DNA of 64,000 nt. Source: Vicia villosa (lineage: Eukaryota > Streptophyta > Magnoliopsida > Fabales > Fabaceae). The notes beneath the pieces are model-generated. The model had not been told where the DNA came from, did no database searches, and saw nothing but the letters and a program-made list of their open reading frames with translations. Where the stretch lies: contig NC_081182.1 in the NCBI RefSeq assembly GCF_029867415.1, positions 15,250,497-15,314,496 of the forward strand, read 5' to 3'. Made by a program: the position numbers and the translations under genes. Below are positions 50,704 to 64,000 of the stretch, piece after piece (position 1 is the first letter of the stretch; the number at the start of each line of letters is the position of its first letter).

Positions 50704-52151
50704 TGTTAAGTGCCAAAATGTAGTTATTTTGTGTTTGTAAATAGTGGCACTTATCGATACTTTTTGTTAATACAGTTTGAATAATTCCCCGTTTTTGTGT
50801 ATATTTGTATCGTTTGTGTTTTGTTATGTTTTCGTGTAAATATATACCGTTTAATAGTTTTGTTGTCTTTTTGTAGGTATTTATGCGTGTTCGAAGCTTT
50901 GAGGAATAAAGTGTCGAAGACACGGCGGCGAGCACGCGATTTTACCAATTCATCGGCGGACAAGGCTCAAAATAAGGATGATCAAATTCATCAATTTGGT
51001 TGCAATTTATTCATGGTTAGATAGAGCATGGAATAAGCTTTCCAACGCTTCGAACCGGGCGCAAATCGGAGTTACGGTTCTCAAGATATGACCAAAATAA
51101 GATTTGCTGTTCTGTTGAGCGCGCTAAGCGGGCTTGACCGCGCTAAGCGGGGTCTGGAAGCATTTTTGACCCGTTTGGCAGAGAGTTGGGCGCTTAGCGC
51201 GGGTTTTTGGCGCTAAGCGCGGTCTGGCGGTTTCAGAACAATAAAAAATAGCCCGCTTAGCGCGGTGGGCGCGCTTAGCGCGGTCTGCGACTTCAATTTT
51301 GGTATATATGTTGTAAAATCATATTTTTTAGGTATGTTTTGGGTATTTTTGAACCCCAACTCATCCTAGGTCATTTTTGGTAGATTGAGCTTAGAAAACA
51401 ACATTTGTGGCTTGTAATTGGAAGATTCTTGGTCGGGAGCTCGATTGATCGTGATTGACACCGCGAAAGATTTGGTTTTCTCCTCCTCCTCTTCTCTTTG
51501 TAACCATTTTTGTTGGGTTTGTTTGTAAGTTTACTCTAAACACATGGATGTTTGTTACTCTTTGTACTAGTTGTATAATATATTTGCTTTACAAATCTTA
51601 ATCGGTGTTTCCTTGATCTTTTTGCTTAAATGCTCTGGATTTGTGTTGTTGTAGACATGGACACCATAGATCTTGATTAGGGGGATATCTGTTAGCTTTT
51701 GATTCTAGACATAGGATTAGGGTTAACATCCACATAATATCTGAGTTTAATGTCTCTGTGTTGTTCGATCGGTGGAGACATCGTCGAAAGAGCAATATAG
51801 TGAATTTCCGTCGGTGTTGCAGACATGGACATTGATGTGAGGGATATGTGGTGATTCTGACGAGTATTGTAGATTGAGTACGGCGGAGTGATACATCTAA
51901 GTTTGTGAGGAGTAGTTTAGATTCAAACCAAATAAGCTATTCTCTATCAAGAATGAATTCTTTTTATGTTCATATGTTAATTTTTACTTGTTTGCTTTCA
52001 ACCCATTTTAACCCAAACTCAATACCATAAGAAACCGTCGAACGGCAGTTCGGTATCACCAATCTCTGTGGACTACGATACGATATAACCTATATCACCC
52101 GGTAATAAATAATACCTATTACTTTTTGCTTGCCGCTTTACCGCTTCAGCA
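50704..52151 (+). repeat. LARD 5' LTR with GC-word array
   Basis: Contains AGCTTTCCAACGCTTCGAAC (51035-51054), CGGAGTTACGG (51067-51077), then about six GCGCTAAGCGC/CGCTTAGCGC words (51118-51286). A TATA-like GGTATATATG follows at 51301. One word reads TTTGGCGC (51206-51213), an E2F-type site. Confidence 0.9.
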
Positions 52152-52154
52152 AAA

Positions 52155-52172
52155 TGGCGCCGTTGCCGGGGA
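52155..52172 (+). promoter_or_regulatory. Primer-binding site, tRNA-Asp
   Basis: TGGCGCCGTTGCCGGGGA, identical to the PBS of the Athila element at 46361-46378, with the same 3-base AAA spacer after the LTR. Confidence 0.93.
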
Positions 52173-53189
52173 TTGGTGTTTTTATTGAATTCGCATTGCG
52201 ATAGTTTCTTTAGTGTTAAGTTTTGTATATATCGCACATATTGTATATTCTCACTTGTTTATATTGATACTTGTATATGTTTACTATACTTGCACACGTT
52301 TTCTATATTTGTAAATTTGTTATATCATTGTTTGGTTCCTTTCACGTTTGCTTGTGTGTGGTTAGGAATAACCGGGTGGAAGTGACTTGGAGGAACGTTC
52401 TTAAATAACAGGCGTCGAGCTTACGACGTAAAACAAGCATGTTTATTCTTTTTAGTTTATGTTTAGTTTAGACAATTTCATCTGGTTTTTTAGTTTGTGT
52501 ATATTAATAGTTGTGTGTTTGTCTTTGAGCTTGTTTTGAGTAGCTTGAGGAATTTGAGGTGATTTTCCAAGTTTGATCGTTTCGACTTGCGAGTGTATGG
52601 TAATGATTTTGTTAAAGTTTTGTACACGTTCAAGGTATGTGTTTACCGCTTTCTAGACTTTAGCATATTCATGATACTTAGGCTTTTTACAACTTTTATG
52701 CCATTCATTCTTTTGTATACTTGTTCATTTGTGAATCACTTTAGTTCCCACCTTTTTTGTGAGGTAGCTTTCCATTATTTACATATGCTGGAGACCACAA
52801 CTCTTGTTTTAACTGGATTTTATTATGTTAAATCTTTTGTTTGTATTGATTGTATAAATGTAAGAAAGTGATCAAGGCATTTTTGTTTCATTTTGAGCAC
52901 AACTACCATAGCCAAATATCAATTCACCTTGTGAGTGTGTGAGCATTAGTAACCCCCTTTGAGCCTTTTTGTCAATATCCATATTGTTTTTGCTTAATGC
53001 TTGTCTATGAGCGTTTGGTTTTCAATTGTGTTTGGATGTTGATTCTTTGTTTCTTGAACCCTCAACTATGATTTATAGTTTGAATTTTTACCTTGCCTTA
53101 GAAAGTAGGGAGTATTCACTTTATATTGTGGTTGAATTCCAGTTGGGGAGAGGATGTTTGCTTGCTTATATTGTGGTTGGTGTGAGGTT

Positions 53190-53290
53190 GTGAAAAGAAA
53201 AAAAAAAGAAAAAAAATGTGAAAAGAAAGAAAAGAAAAAGAAAGAAAAAAGAGAAAAAGTTTGAAAAACAAAAAGAAAAGAGAGTATGCA
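53190..53290 (+). repeat. Purine-only tract inside the LARD
   Basis: About 90 bp of A/G (GAAAAGAAAAAAAAAAG-like), interrupted by a few TGTG. It lies upstream of the PPT and has the same place as the T/TTA-rich tract (37650-37700) of the Athila 3' region on the other strand. Confidence 0.7.
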
Positions 53291-53834
53291 ATAATTGTGC
53301 TATTAAGTTGTGTTTTGGTGTGAAACTTGTGATGAAGAAGAAAGTTGGATTGAAATTCCATTGTTTGAAACTTTGTGGAAGTAATTACTCCCTTAGGTTT
53401 AGGCAAGTTTTTGTTTCGATTAGCTTTAGGAATTATCACTTGTTTGTTAACCAAGCCACATTACATCCTTGAAAGTCCTTGTGATTCTTGCCTTTGTAGT
53501 TTCAATATGATTTGGGATGACTGCATAATTTAATCTTTTGTTTGCAAGATTGTAGGTGAGTGAAATTACCTCATTTTGTGTGTTTGTCATCTACCGATGA
53601 TTTCATTTTGCTAGGTGCGATTCATTTGTGAACTTGTATTGTTTTAGAATGTTTGGTATATTATTTGTAATTTGTGTTTGTTTCGTGTTTATGTAATCGT
53701 CCTAGTTTAAGTGGTAAGTATTTACTTTGTGTGTACCGTTTTGCATTTGAGTCATACACTTGTCCGTTTTTCAAAACTTGTTGTTGCGTAATTGCTTGAA
53801 TATCGCTTTTGATTCTTTGAGTGTTTGGCCTTGT

Positions 53835-53866
53835 TTGAGGACAAACAAATTCAAGTTGGGGAGAGT
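53835..53866 (+). promoter_or_regulatory. TTGAGGACAAACAA motif and polypurine tract
   Basis: TTGAGGACAAACAA (53835-53848), then AGTTGGGGAGAGT directly before the 3' LTR. Both are identical to the Athila element. Confidence 0.9.
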
Positions 53867-55314
53867 TGTTAAGTGCCAAAATGTAGTTATTTTGTGTTTG
53901 TAAATAGTGGCACTTATCGATACTTTTTGTTAATACAGTTTGAATAATTCCCCGTTTTTGTGTATATTTGTATCGTTTGTGTTTTGTTATGTTTTCGTGT
54001 AAATATATACCGTTTAATAGTTTTGTTGTCTTTTTGTAGGTATTTATGCGTGTTCGAAGCTTTGAGGAATAAAGTGTCGAAGACACGGCGGCGAGCACGC
54101 GATTTTACCAATTCATCGGCGGACAAGGCTCAAAATAAGGATGATCAAATTCATCAATTTGGTTGCAATTTATTCATGGTTAGATAGAGCATGGAATAAG
54201 CTTTCCAACGCTTCGAACCGGGCGCAAATCGGAGTTACGGTTCTCAAGATATGACCAAAATAAGATTTGCTGTTCTGTTGAGCGCGCTAAGCGGGCTTGA
54301 CCGCGCTAAGCGGGGTCTGGAAGCATTTTTGACCCGTTTGGCAGAGAGTTGGGCGCTTAGCGCGGGTTTTTGGCGCTAAGCGCGGTCTGGCGGTTTCAGA
54401 ACAATAAAAAATAGCCCGCTTAGCGCGGTGGGCGCGCTTAGCGCGGTCTGCGACTTCAATTTTGGTATATATGTTGTAAAATCATATTTTTTAGGTATGT
54501 TTTGGGTATTTTTGAACCCCAACTCATCCTAGGTCATTTTTGGTAGATTGAGCTTAGAAAACAACATTTGTGGCTTGTAATTGGAAGATTCTTGGTCGGG
54601 AGCTCGATTGATCGTGATTGACACCGCGAAAGATTTGGTTTTCTCCTCCTCCTCTTCTCTTTGTAACCATTTTTGTTGGGTTTGTTTGTAAGTTTACTCT
54701 AAACACATGGATGTTTGTTACTCTTTGTACTAGTTGTATAATATATTTGCTTTACAAATCTTAATCGGTGTTTCCTTGATCTTTTTGCTTAAATGCTCTG
54801 GATTTGTGTTGTTGCAGACATGGACACCATAGATCTTGATTAGGGGGATATCTGTTAGCTTTTGATTCTAGACATAGGATTAGGGTTAACATCCACATAA
54901 TATCTGAGTTTAATGTCTCTGTGTTGTTCGATCGGTGGAGACATCGTCGAAAGAGCAATATAGTGAATTTCCGTCGGTGTTGCAGACATGGACATTGATG
55001 TGAGGGATATGTGGTGATTCTGAAGAGTATTGTAGATTGAGTACGGCGGAGTGATACATCTAAGTTTGTGAGGAGTAGTTTAGATTCAAACCAAATAAGC
55101 TATTCTCTATCAAGAATGAATTCTTTTTATGTTCATATGTTAATTTTTACTTGTTTGCTTTCAACCCATTTTAACCCAAACTCAATACCATAAGAAACCG
55201 TCGAACGGCAGTTCGGTATCACCAATCTCTGTGGACTACGATACGATATAACCTATATCACCCGGTAATAAATAATACCTATTACTTTTTGCTTGCCGCT
55301 TTACCGCTTCAGCA
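53867..55314 (+). repeat. LARD 3' LTR
   Basis: Same length as the 5' copy. Differences are C for T at 54818 and A for C near 55024. Confidence 0.93.
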
Positions 55315-55319
55315 ATGAT

Positions 55320-55521
55320 ACAGTTACTAATAGGATAAAGGAAGTTATAGCATTAAGATGTATAGGTTATAGAAAATTTGCCAAGCATATCAATATAGAA
55401 AACCGTTGTATTGTTTAGGTTTTGAGGACTAGTTTGTTTGGTTGTTTCCTGGATCCTTTGGGATCGGATTGTTCTTCATAGTTTTTGGATTAATAAAAGT
55501 TTTATATTGCTCCAAAAAAAA
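55320..55521 (+). pseudogene. LINE ORF2 C-terminus, 3' UTR and A-tail
   Basis: Rejoins the LINE after the ATGAT duplication: the codons for HTLDD continue with TVTNRIKEVIALRCIGYRKF and end at TAG 55416-55418. About 95 bp of 3' UTR and a short A run (55514-55521) complete the element. The LINE's own TSD was not identified. Confidence 0.85.
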
Positions 55522-55802
55522 TACAACTTTAAAATAGTTTTTTTAATTTAATTAATTTTTAAGAGTTAAGATTTTTAAAGAAATTTATGACATATTTATT
55601 TAAAAATAATTTTAATATTAGTAAGATGAGTATAAAATTTATGTTTATGATTATTTTAAAATTAATTTTATTTTTTAAAAAATTATTTTGGGATTATGTT
55701 TTTAGTCTTGAAAAATATTTATAGTTTTAGATGATTTTAATTTCAAATAAAAATACTAAATATAGTTAAGGAACATTTTGACAAAAATACTAAATATATT
55801 TG

Positions 55803-58480
<2,678 letters not shown>

Positions 58481-58482
<2 letters not shown>

Positions 58483-60250
58483 AGGGATCAAATTACACCA
58501 ATATATCCTTGATATGATTTTAATCTAATAGTTAGAAATGTCCACTTAGAGACTCATGATTGTTTTTTAAAATAGTTTCCTCTTATTTTTGGTAATAAAT
58601 AATTTTTTATTTTTTTAAATCATAATTTATTTTTCACATAAAATTAAAAAGATCTCTCCTACTTTTCTAATAATTAAATTACTCTTCATTTTAAAAAAGA
58701 AAACTTGATTCTAAATATTTTTTTTTAAAAAGAAAACGTGATTCTAAATTATTTTTATAAAACCAATCAAGATTCTTAGAAAAAAACTTCTTTTTATTTT
58801 AAAACAAATTTACTTTTTTATTTTCTTTATATAAAATCATATTCTATTATTTAAAGTAAATACTAAAATTTTACCAATTTTTAATAGAATATAATATAAT
58901 GTTCAAAATGTGTATAAAAAAATTAAATAATGAATACGTAAATTTTTTGTTGAGAATTAAAAAAAACAAGATATAAAATGAAATTGTTTAAAAATAATAG
59001 AAAATTTATCTGTTTTATTATTCACTTCATATATATTATTTCGGGTTAATCATTACTCATTATTTGTTATTTATTTTTATATTATACGGTTTTGAATTAT
59101 TTTTATAAATATATCAATTTTGTAGTGTAAAATAAGTAAATACAATATAATTTTATTTAAATAAATAGTAAAATGTGTTTAAAATTCAGAAAAATGTTTG
59201 TTTTTAATTTAAAAATAGAATTTTTTTATTAATAAATATTAAAGATCACATTATTTAAATAAAAAATTAATAAAATTAAGTAATTTGAATGTAATTTTAT
59301 TTTATTAATAAATTTGATTTGTTTAAAATTGAGAGTAAATAATATTCAATGAAAAATAACATTTGTAATAAGAAATATATATATAATTACGTAGTCTTAA
59401 GAAATATTAATAAAAAATTTGTGATTTTTATTAATATTATTTTGAAAGACGTGATTTCTACTATTTCTTATTATATTTTAAAAATAATATTATATTTTAC
59501 TCTCAACTATTATTATTATGTACTAATTATTCGACATTTAGTTTTGTATTTTTTTTTTATATATTTAGTATTATTTTGAATTATATTTAAAAATTGTACA
59601 ATTTTATTATTTACATTAGATAGATTTTTTTTAACTTTGAATAATGATTTTTTTAAAAATATATTTAGAATCAAGTTTTTTTAACAAACACGTTTTCTTT
59701 TCAAAAATGAAAGTAATTTATTTGTGAGAAAAGTACATAGATCTTTTCAATTTTATGTGAAAATTAAATTATAATTTGATAAAATAAAATATTATTTATT
59801 ATAAAAAATAGGAGGAAATTATTTTAAGAAACAATCATGAGTCACTAAGTGGACATTTTTAACTGTTAGATTAAAATCATATCAAGGATTATAAATGAGT
59901 GTAACTATTAGTGTAATATATTGGTGTAACTTTATTTTCTAAAGCAACCGTTGGATTGAAACATACCATCACATATATCATATCTATAAAGTTTGAGATT
60001 AATGTATAATGATTTGTCATACCATCAAGATATCTAAAGATTAACGTCAAAATGAATTTTCATATAACGTTAATTTTAATGTAATTCAATGACATACTAA
60101 ATCATTATAGATTAATCTCAAACTTTATAGATATGATCTATATGATAGTATTTTTCAATTCAATGTTTGGTTTTGAAAATTATTTATTTGAAATGAATTT
60201 ACGAGCGAGTGTAACTCGTGGTGTAACTCTTCGGGTATAATTTGATCTCT

Positions 60251-60254
<4 letters not shown>
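58481..60254. mobile_element. Giant foldback and adjoining GGAGGGATCAAATTACAC unit
   Basis: Begins GGAGGGATCAAATTACACC. 58505-58740 is mirrored at about 59660-59890 (ATATCAAGGA..., AAGTGGACATTT, ACAATCATGAGTC), making a palindrome of about 1.4 kb with an AT-only centre. 59935-60254 is a second unit whose right end (inverted GGAGAGATCAAATTATACCC) and interior (CAACCGTTGGATTGAAACAT) match the unit at 2751-3030. No coding region. Confidence 0.8.
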
Positions 60255-60317
<63 letters not shown>

Positions 60318-60323
<6 letters not shown>

Positions 60324-60592
60324 AAGTCTTACCCTATTAGGTGAGATCGCCTACATGGATCAACTTTTGCCATAATATACTATTAAGAATCATGCTTCTA
60401 TCCAAATCATTAATCTCAATATCTTTCTTAATAACTTCTCTTATAGTCTTTCTAGGTTTTCTTATTCCTCGAATTGTATACCTTCTCTCCATCCGGTCTA
60501 CTCTCGTTACTACATAACTTAGATGTCTACTACTTGTTAAACCATCTAAGTCTATTCTCCATCATCTTCTCGACTATAGACGCTACATGGAT
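60318..60592 (-). pseudogene. RTE-type LINE, 3' end fragment
   Basis: The minus strand encodes the C-terminal tail typical of plant RTE-clade LINE ORFs: RPRKTIREVIKKDIEIND-like (read as KPRKTIREVIKKDIEIND), then SILWQKLIHVGDLT and a short 3' end GGTAAGACTTTGT. The upstream part reads ENRLRWF...DYVVTRV with frame damage. 5'-truncated, as is usual for LINEs. It ends directly against the 60255-60317 TA array. Confidence 0.7.
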
Positions 60593-62030
60593 CAAGTGAT
60601 AAAGGTCAAGATTGGAAATATGGATATCAGACATCAAAAATGCAGTTCAGTTGTCATGAGTGAAAGTACATATATTAACACCCGTCTTCAGAAAAGTTGT
60701 TGCTTTGCATATCTGAAAACATTGTTATAATTCTAAAAGACTCTAATACTATTGCACGAAACATCATCTGGATTCTTTCTATCTTTCAAATCAGATATCT
60801 TATATATCATCCAGATATACTTCAGTCTCAGATAGGAAGTCTTGCGTTGTATTTACCATTTCTGAAAGACAAGGTTATGTTCTTAATAACTTTGATGTTC
60901 TTATGATATCATAACAAAGTAATTTCTGAACTACTCATCCTAAAATTCATCAGAAGAATAAAGATAAGAAGTTGATCTCTTTCAAGCTCATTACTTCATA
61001 TCAGAAGTACATCATTTGAAGATAAGATCAAGAAACTTTCTCAATATTTCAATACAACAATATGCTTAAAAAATCCATTATTACAAAGACGTTTGTACTA
61101 TTTAGAAGTTGTCTTCCATGTTTTCATGATAAAAGGTGCAAGCTGTAAGCATGGGAAGTAACGTGTCGTACTATCCAATTTCTACACTTGAAACTATCCA
61201 TTGAAAAGTAACCGTTGATATTGGAAAGGACCTTTATATCCTCTCGACGTCATTTTTGAAGGCTATAAAAGAAGATCAAATATTTTAGAAGAAATGCTGC
61301 TGAAGCTCAAATACTTAAGCGAAGCGGAAGCTGATGCTAAAGTTATGAAAGTTGAAACCAAACAAAAAAGGATAAAGAATGAAAAGAAAGAAGAAGAAAA
61401 AAGAAAACTACAAGTTGCTACCCAAATGCTGATCAAATACATCTTTGTTGAATTATATAAAAGTAAGGAGTTGTTGCTCATAACTTGCTTAACACTTTTG
61501 TGTTATTATTTCTTGTACTTAACATTTGTGTAATCAGTTTGTAAGAAGCAATCATGTAAGCACAAACCATTAAGCAACTGAAAGTTGGTTGTTCCTTAAG
61601 TGACTAGTATTAGTCTGTAGACTCGAGAAGACTTTGATATTTTGTCATCATGGAGAAATCTCCTTCAAGGGACCAGTTGGGTTAGAATCCTTAAGGAGTC
61701 AATGATCGTTATATCTCTTAGGGGACCAGTTGGGACTGAATTCTTAAGAGATCACTAACAGTTGATAATTGCTTTGGTTGTTAGTCACCAACAGTTAGCC
61801 CGTGCGTTTGTAATCATTTTGATGATAGTGGATTAAGTCATTTTCTAAGGCAAAATCACCTTAGAGGGTGGACAAGATAAACCTTCTCTAAGGTGAACTT
61901 GGATAACATGAATGTGTCATTTTTATCTTCATTGCACTCTTTATTATTCTTCATTTTGAATGCATAGTATTTCCAAGGGAAAAGTTTTGAAAATTCAATT
62001 CAAACCCCCCTTTCTTGTGTTTTTCTTTCC
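60593..62030 (+). other. Probable copia-type LTR remnant
   Basis: Non-coding. It contains CTATAAAAGAAG (TATA-like, about 61263), the repeated phrase GGGACCAGTTGGG (about 61668, 61719), and a C-rich end (AATTCAAACCCCCCTTTCTTG, about 61995-62015) of the kind closing SIRE/Maximus-type copia LTRs. No partner LTR or TSD is seen. The 79-codon frame at 61294 overlaps it and is not supported as a gene. Confidence 0.4.
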
Positions 62031-62826
62031 CTTCATTTTTAGGCTACCTAAAGAAAGATTGTGGAGATTTGGGAAAATTCCTAAAATATCGGTATCGTTT
62101 TAACACCCTAAGTCTCCTAATTATGGAAATTGATCTGAATACTTGTTGTGTCATGGCCTTAAAGTCTCACTCTAAAAAAGTCCTTAAGTACTTTATCTTA
62201 GTAGTCAACACCATCTTAAGCATGTTTTACATAGGGAAGTTGATGAATATAAGTGAATGATCCTAATTTTAAACAAAATAATTGAAAATAGAGAATGCAC
62301 CTTTGAAGTTAGGTAGCCCTCACTCAGTTACTTAACCCAATAATTGTAAAAGCTGCAGAATAAAAATAATCCATTATTGGTTGGTTCAGAGGTTTCTGAT
62401 GTTGAACTTGGTAGGGCGGATTACGATCCGATCCCTCGCAGTTAAAATTGGGTAAACAAAGGGATACACCACTTATGTATCAAAAACCCAAGCAAAGGAT
62501 CATAATCACTAATTAGTCACTTTACTATGAGTATGTACGGATAAAAAGCTTAATGTGATTGCGCCTAAATGAAAAAGGACATAAAAACGGGACGAAAATA
62601 TGCCTAAGCACAATAACATGATACAAATTGGTTTGTATAGGAAGTAGACTTATGACCTCAAAAGCGAAATGTGTTGTTATAATATCCTTAGTTTTTAAGT
62701 TAGTGCCTATCGACACAACCAAGATCAATAAAAAATTCTATAGCTTGGAATTGTTATCTGAACAACGTTGTTTTTCTTACTATATTTTTGCTTGAGGACA
62801 AGCAAAGGTTCTAGTGTGAGAGAGTT
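62031..62826 (+). other. 3' internal part of an Athila/Tat-type element
   Basis: Non-coding sequence ending with TTGAGGACAAGCAA (62792-62805) and a short purine run before 62827. This is the same pre-LTR arrangement as in the two Athila-type elements at 37118-37131 and 53835-53848. Confidence 0.55.
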
Positions 62827-64000
62827 TGATAACACCGAAACACATCACATATTTGACTCTATTTGCACATGTTTTATCGTTGTTTCATTATTATTCCTAG
62901 TATTATGTTGGCGTTTTGTCTGTTTTGCAGGTAATTGACCATATGAGAGGCTTACGCAAAAAAGCGAAGCAAATTGGATGGAAAATGAAAGAAAATGATT
63001 AATTTGCACTCAAGGCGTTCGTAATGGATCTTTCTATGGAGAAAGCCAAATGTCAAGCGATGTGTTCCACCAACTAACGATCAGGAAGACTGGGTCTTCC
63101 CCATTTTGTGAGCATGGCGTTCGCCATAGGGGGTGACGTTCGCCACCCTTTGATTTTTCGGAACATTGGGAAAGTGGACTTGGGCTTGATATCCACTTTC
63201 CTCACTCTCTCCTATATTTTCTCACACGTTATCAACAACGACCCAACCCTACTCTGGGGTTCCTATGCATTATAAATAGGAGTTTCTGTTCAATTTTTCG
63301 ATCATCCAGACTTAACACAACTTAGGCATATATTCAGATTTAAAAAGGCAAAGTTTATTGTATTTTTATTGTTGTCGAGTTTGAAGCACCTTTATTTTGA
63401 AGCAATTTATTTGTGCCATTTATATTCCGCAGAAGTTTATTTCCCGCATTTACATTCAGCCAAAGTTTATTTCCATTGTACCAGATTTAAGCCTCCGTTT
63501 GAAGCAGGTTATTATTTAATTTGGCTTTATTTGTATTCTGTCTATTTTACTTTATTCACACGTTTATTTTACCGTACTTTCTTATTTTTTGCTCAGTATT
63601 TTTAATGCCATCTTCCAAACAAAAGCTTCTTCTTTTACTGTAATCATATCCAGCTAAACTATTAGTGCTAGAATGTGAGGACCTTCAATTCGATGGTGCT
63701 TTGTTCGTTATTTCTTAGGATTGATACTATGGGCTATTTTGGTTTTTATACAATTTTTCTGAATTTAATTTGATTGGCTATTACGAAAGTAAGGCCGTGA
63801 ATACATCGGATAAGATCGAAAGCCTTCTGATACTTGAGATTAAAATTGATTTGTTTTTGGTTAATAAATACCACAAAAGCACTTTGTTAATTAATTAGGA
63901 AAGTTTGATATTTCTCGAGAACGATTTTAAAACTATTTGCGAACGTGTTTATAGGTTTAGGATCTGGTTATCCGAGCGAAAGCCAGAAACCCTTTTAAGG
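62827..64000 (+). mobile_element. 3' LTR of an Athila/Tat-type element, runs off the window
   Basis: Begins TGATAACACCGAAACAC immediately after the purine tract. Contains GGCGTTCGCCA-type words (about 63015, 63116-63126, 63137-63152) and a TATA box TATAAATAG at 63271-63279. The end of the LTR, TSD and orientation of any partner lie outside. Confidence 0.6.

Larger units (their letters stand above)
50704..55314 (+). mobile_element. Non-autonomous Athila derivative (LARD-like), no coding region
   Basis: 4611 bp. LTRs of 1448 bp each (50704-52151, 53867-55314), TGTTAAGTGCC...CTTCAGCA, with two differences seen by eye. Perfect TSD ATGAT (50699-50703, 55315-55319). tRNA-Asp PBS at 52155-52172, three bases after the LTR; PPT AGTTGGGGAGAGT at 53854-53866. 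The 1715-bp interior (52152-53866) has no gag, pol or env. It matches the Athila element here at both ends: the leader (GCATTGCGATAGTTT versus GCATTGCAATAGTTT) and the 3' region (GTTAACCAAGCCA, GAAAGTCCTT, GGTGAGTGTGTGAG-like). It is probably mobilised by Athila proteins (inference). Confidence 0.92.

Noticed and set aside
53218..53472. Lys-rich 84-codon frame
   Set aside because: Produced by the purine-only tract in the LARD interior.
59349..59579. 76-codon frame
   Set aside because: Lies in the AT-only centre of the giant foldback; composition artefact.
61294..61533. 79-codon Lys/Glu-rich frame
   Set aside because: Within an LTR-like remnant next to a TATA box, no family match; not strong enough to call a gene.

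Overview
The window is plant nuclear DNA. It has split genes with GT-AG introns, long (TA)n arrays, and Ty3/Athila, Ty1/copia, LINE, SINE, hAT, Helitron and MITE copies. AT-richness, MITE types and repeat style suggest a legume (Fabaceae), possibly the Medicago/Trifolium/Pisum/Vicia side; this is inference. Only four host genes are supported: a cytochrome P450 of the CYP72 clan (46-4461, +, four exons, intact), two paralogous small secreted cysteine-containing peptide genes (7995-8279 and 23884-24168, both +), and ribosomal protein eS25/RPS25 (24562-26030, -, four exons, easy to miss because every exon is short).

Layout. 1-8.4 kb: the P450, whose 2.4-kb second intron is filled with (TA)n arrays and foldback elements, then two MITEs, AT-rich spacer and peptide gene 1. 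8.4-16.1 kb: decayed transposons (3'-truncated hAT transposase, Helitron-type PIF1 helicase fragment, LTR-like remnants, a 64-bp tandem duplication). 16.2-24.3 kb: a second copy of the peptide-gene locus, split about 350 bp upstream of the start codon by a degraded Ty1/copia element (16490-23531), which itself holds a 2.8-kb solo LTR (16861-19674). 24.5-26.2 kb: RPS25 with telo-box and site II promoter motifs. 26.9-28.7 kb: a decayed plant-mobile-domain (MAIN-like) pseudogene. 28.7-32.2 kb: spacer with a MITE, a tRNA-derived SINE and TA/foldback units.

32.2-55.5 kb is a nested tower. An old L1-type LINE (ORF2 with endonuclease, RT and zf-RVT) has been entered by four elements: a 3.1-kb solo LTR (32193-35313), an 11.7-kb Athila-lineage Ty3 element on the minus strand (35895-47584; LTRs differ at 1 of 1203 bases by eye), a 314-bp Tourist-like MITE (50034-50347), and a 4.6-kb non-autonomous Athila derivative with no coding region (50704-55314; LTRs differ at 2 of 1448). 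Each has a matching target-site duplication, and removing each one rejoins the LINE reading frame.

55.8-60.3 kb is a field of (TA)n arrays alternating with palindromic elements, two of them giant foldbacks of about 1.3-1.5 kb. 60.3-64 kb holds an RTE-type LINE 3' end, a copia-like LTR remnant and the start of another Athila/Tat-type 3' LTR that leaves the window.

The most interesting signals are: (1) arrays of a short GC-rich near-palindromic word just upstream of the TATA box in several LTRs, each element with its own word, repeated in the Athila element upstream of its env-like ORF; (2) a 20+11+11 nt block with exact spacing shared by two unrelated LTR families on opposite strands; (3) one in-frame TAG between gag-protease and RT in an otherwise intact young Athila; (4) a deletion derivative that keeps the Athila cis signals; (5) a set of differing foldback elements that all sit in (TA)n and share a terminal design.
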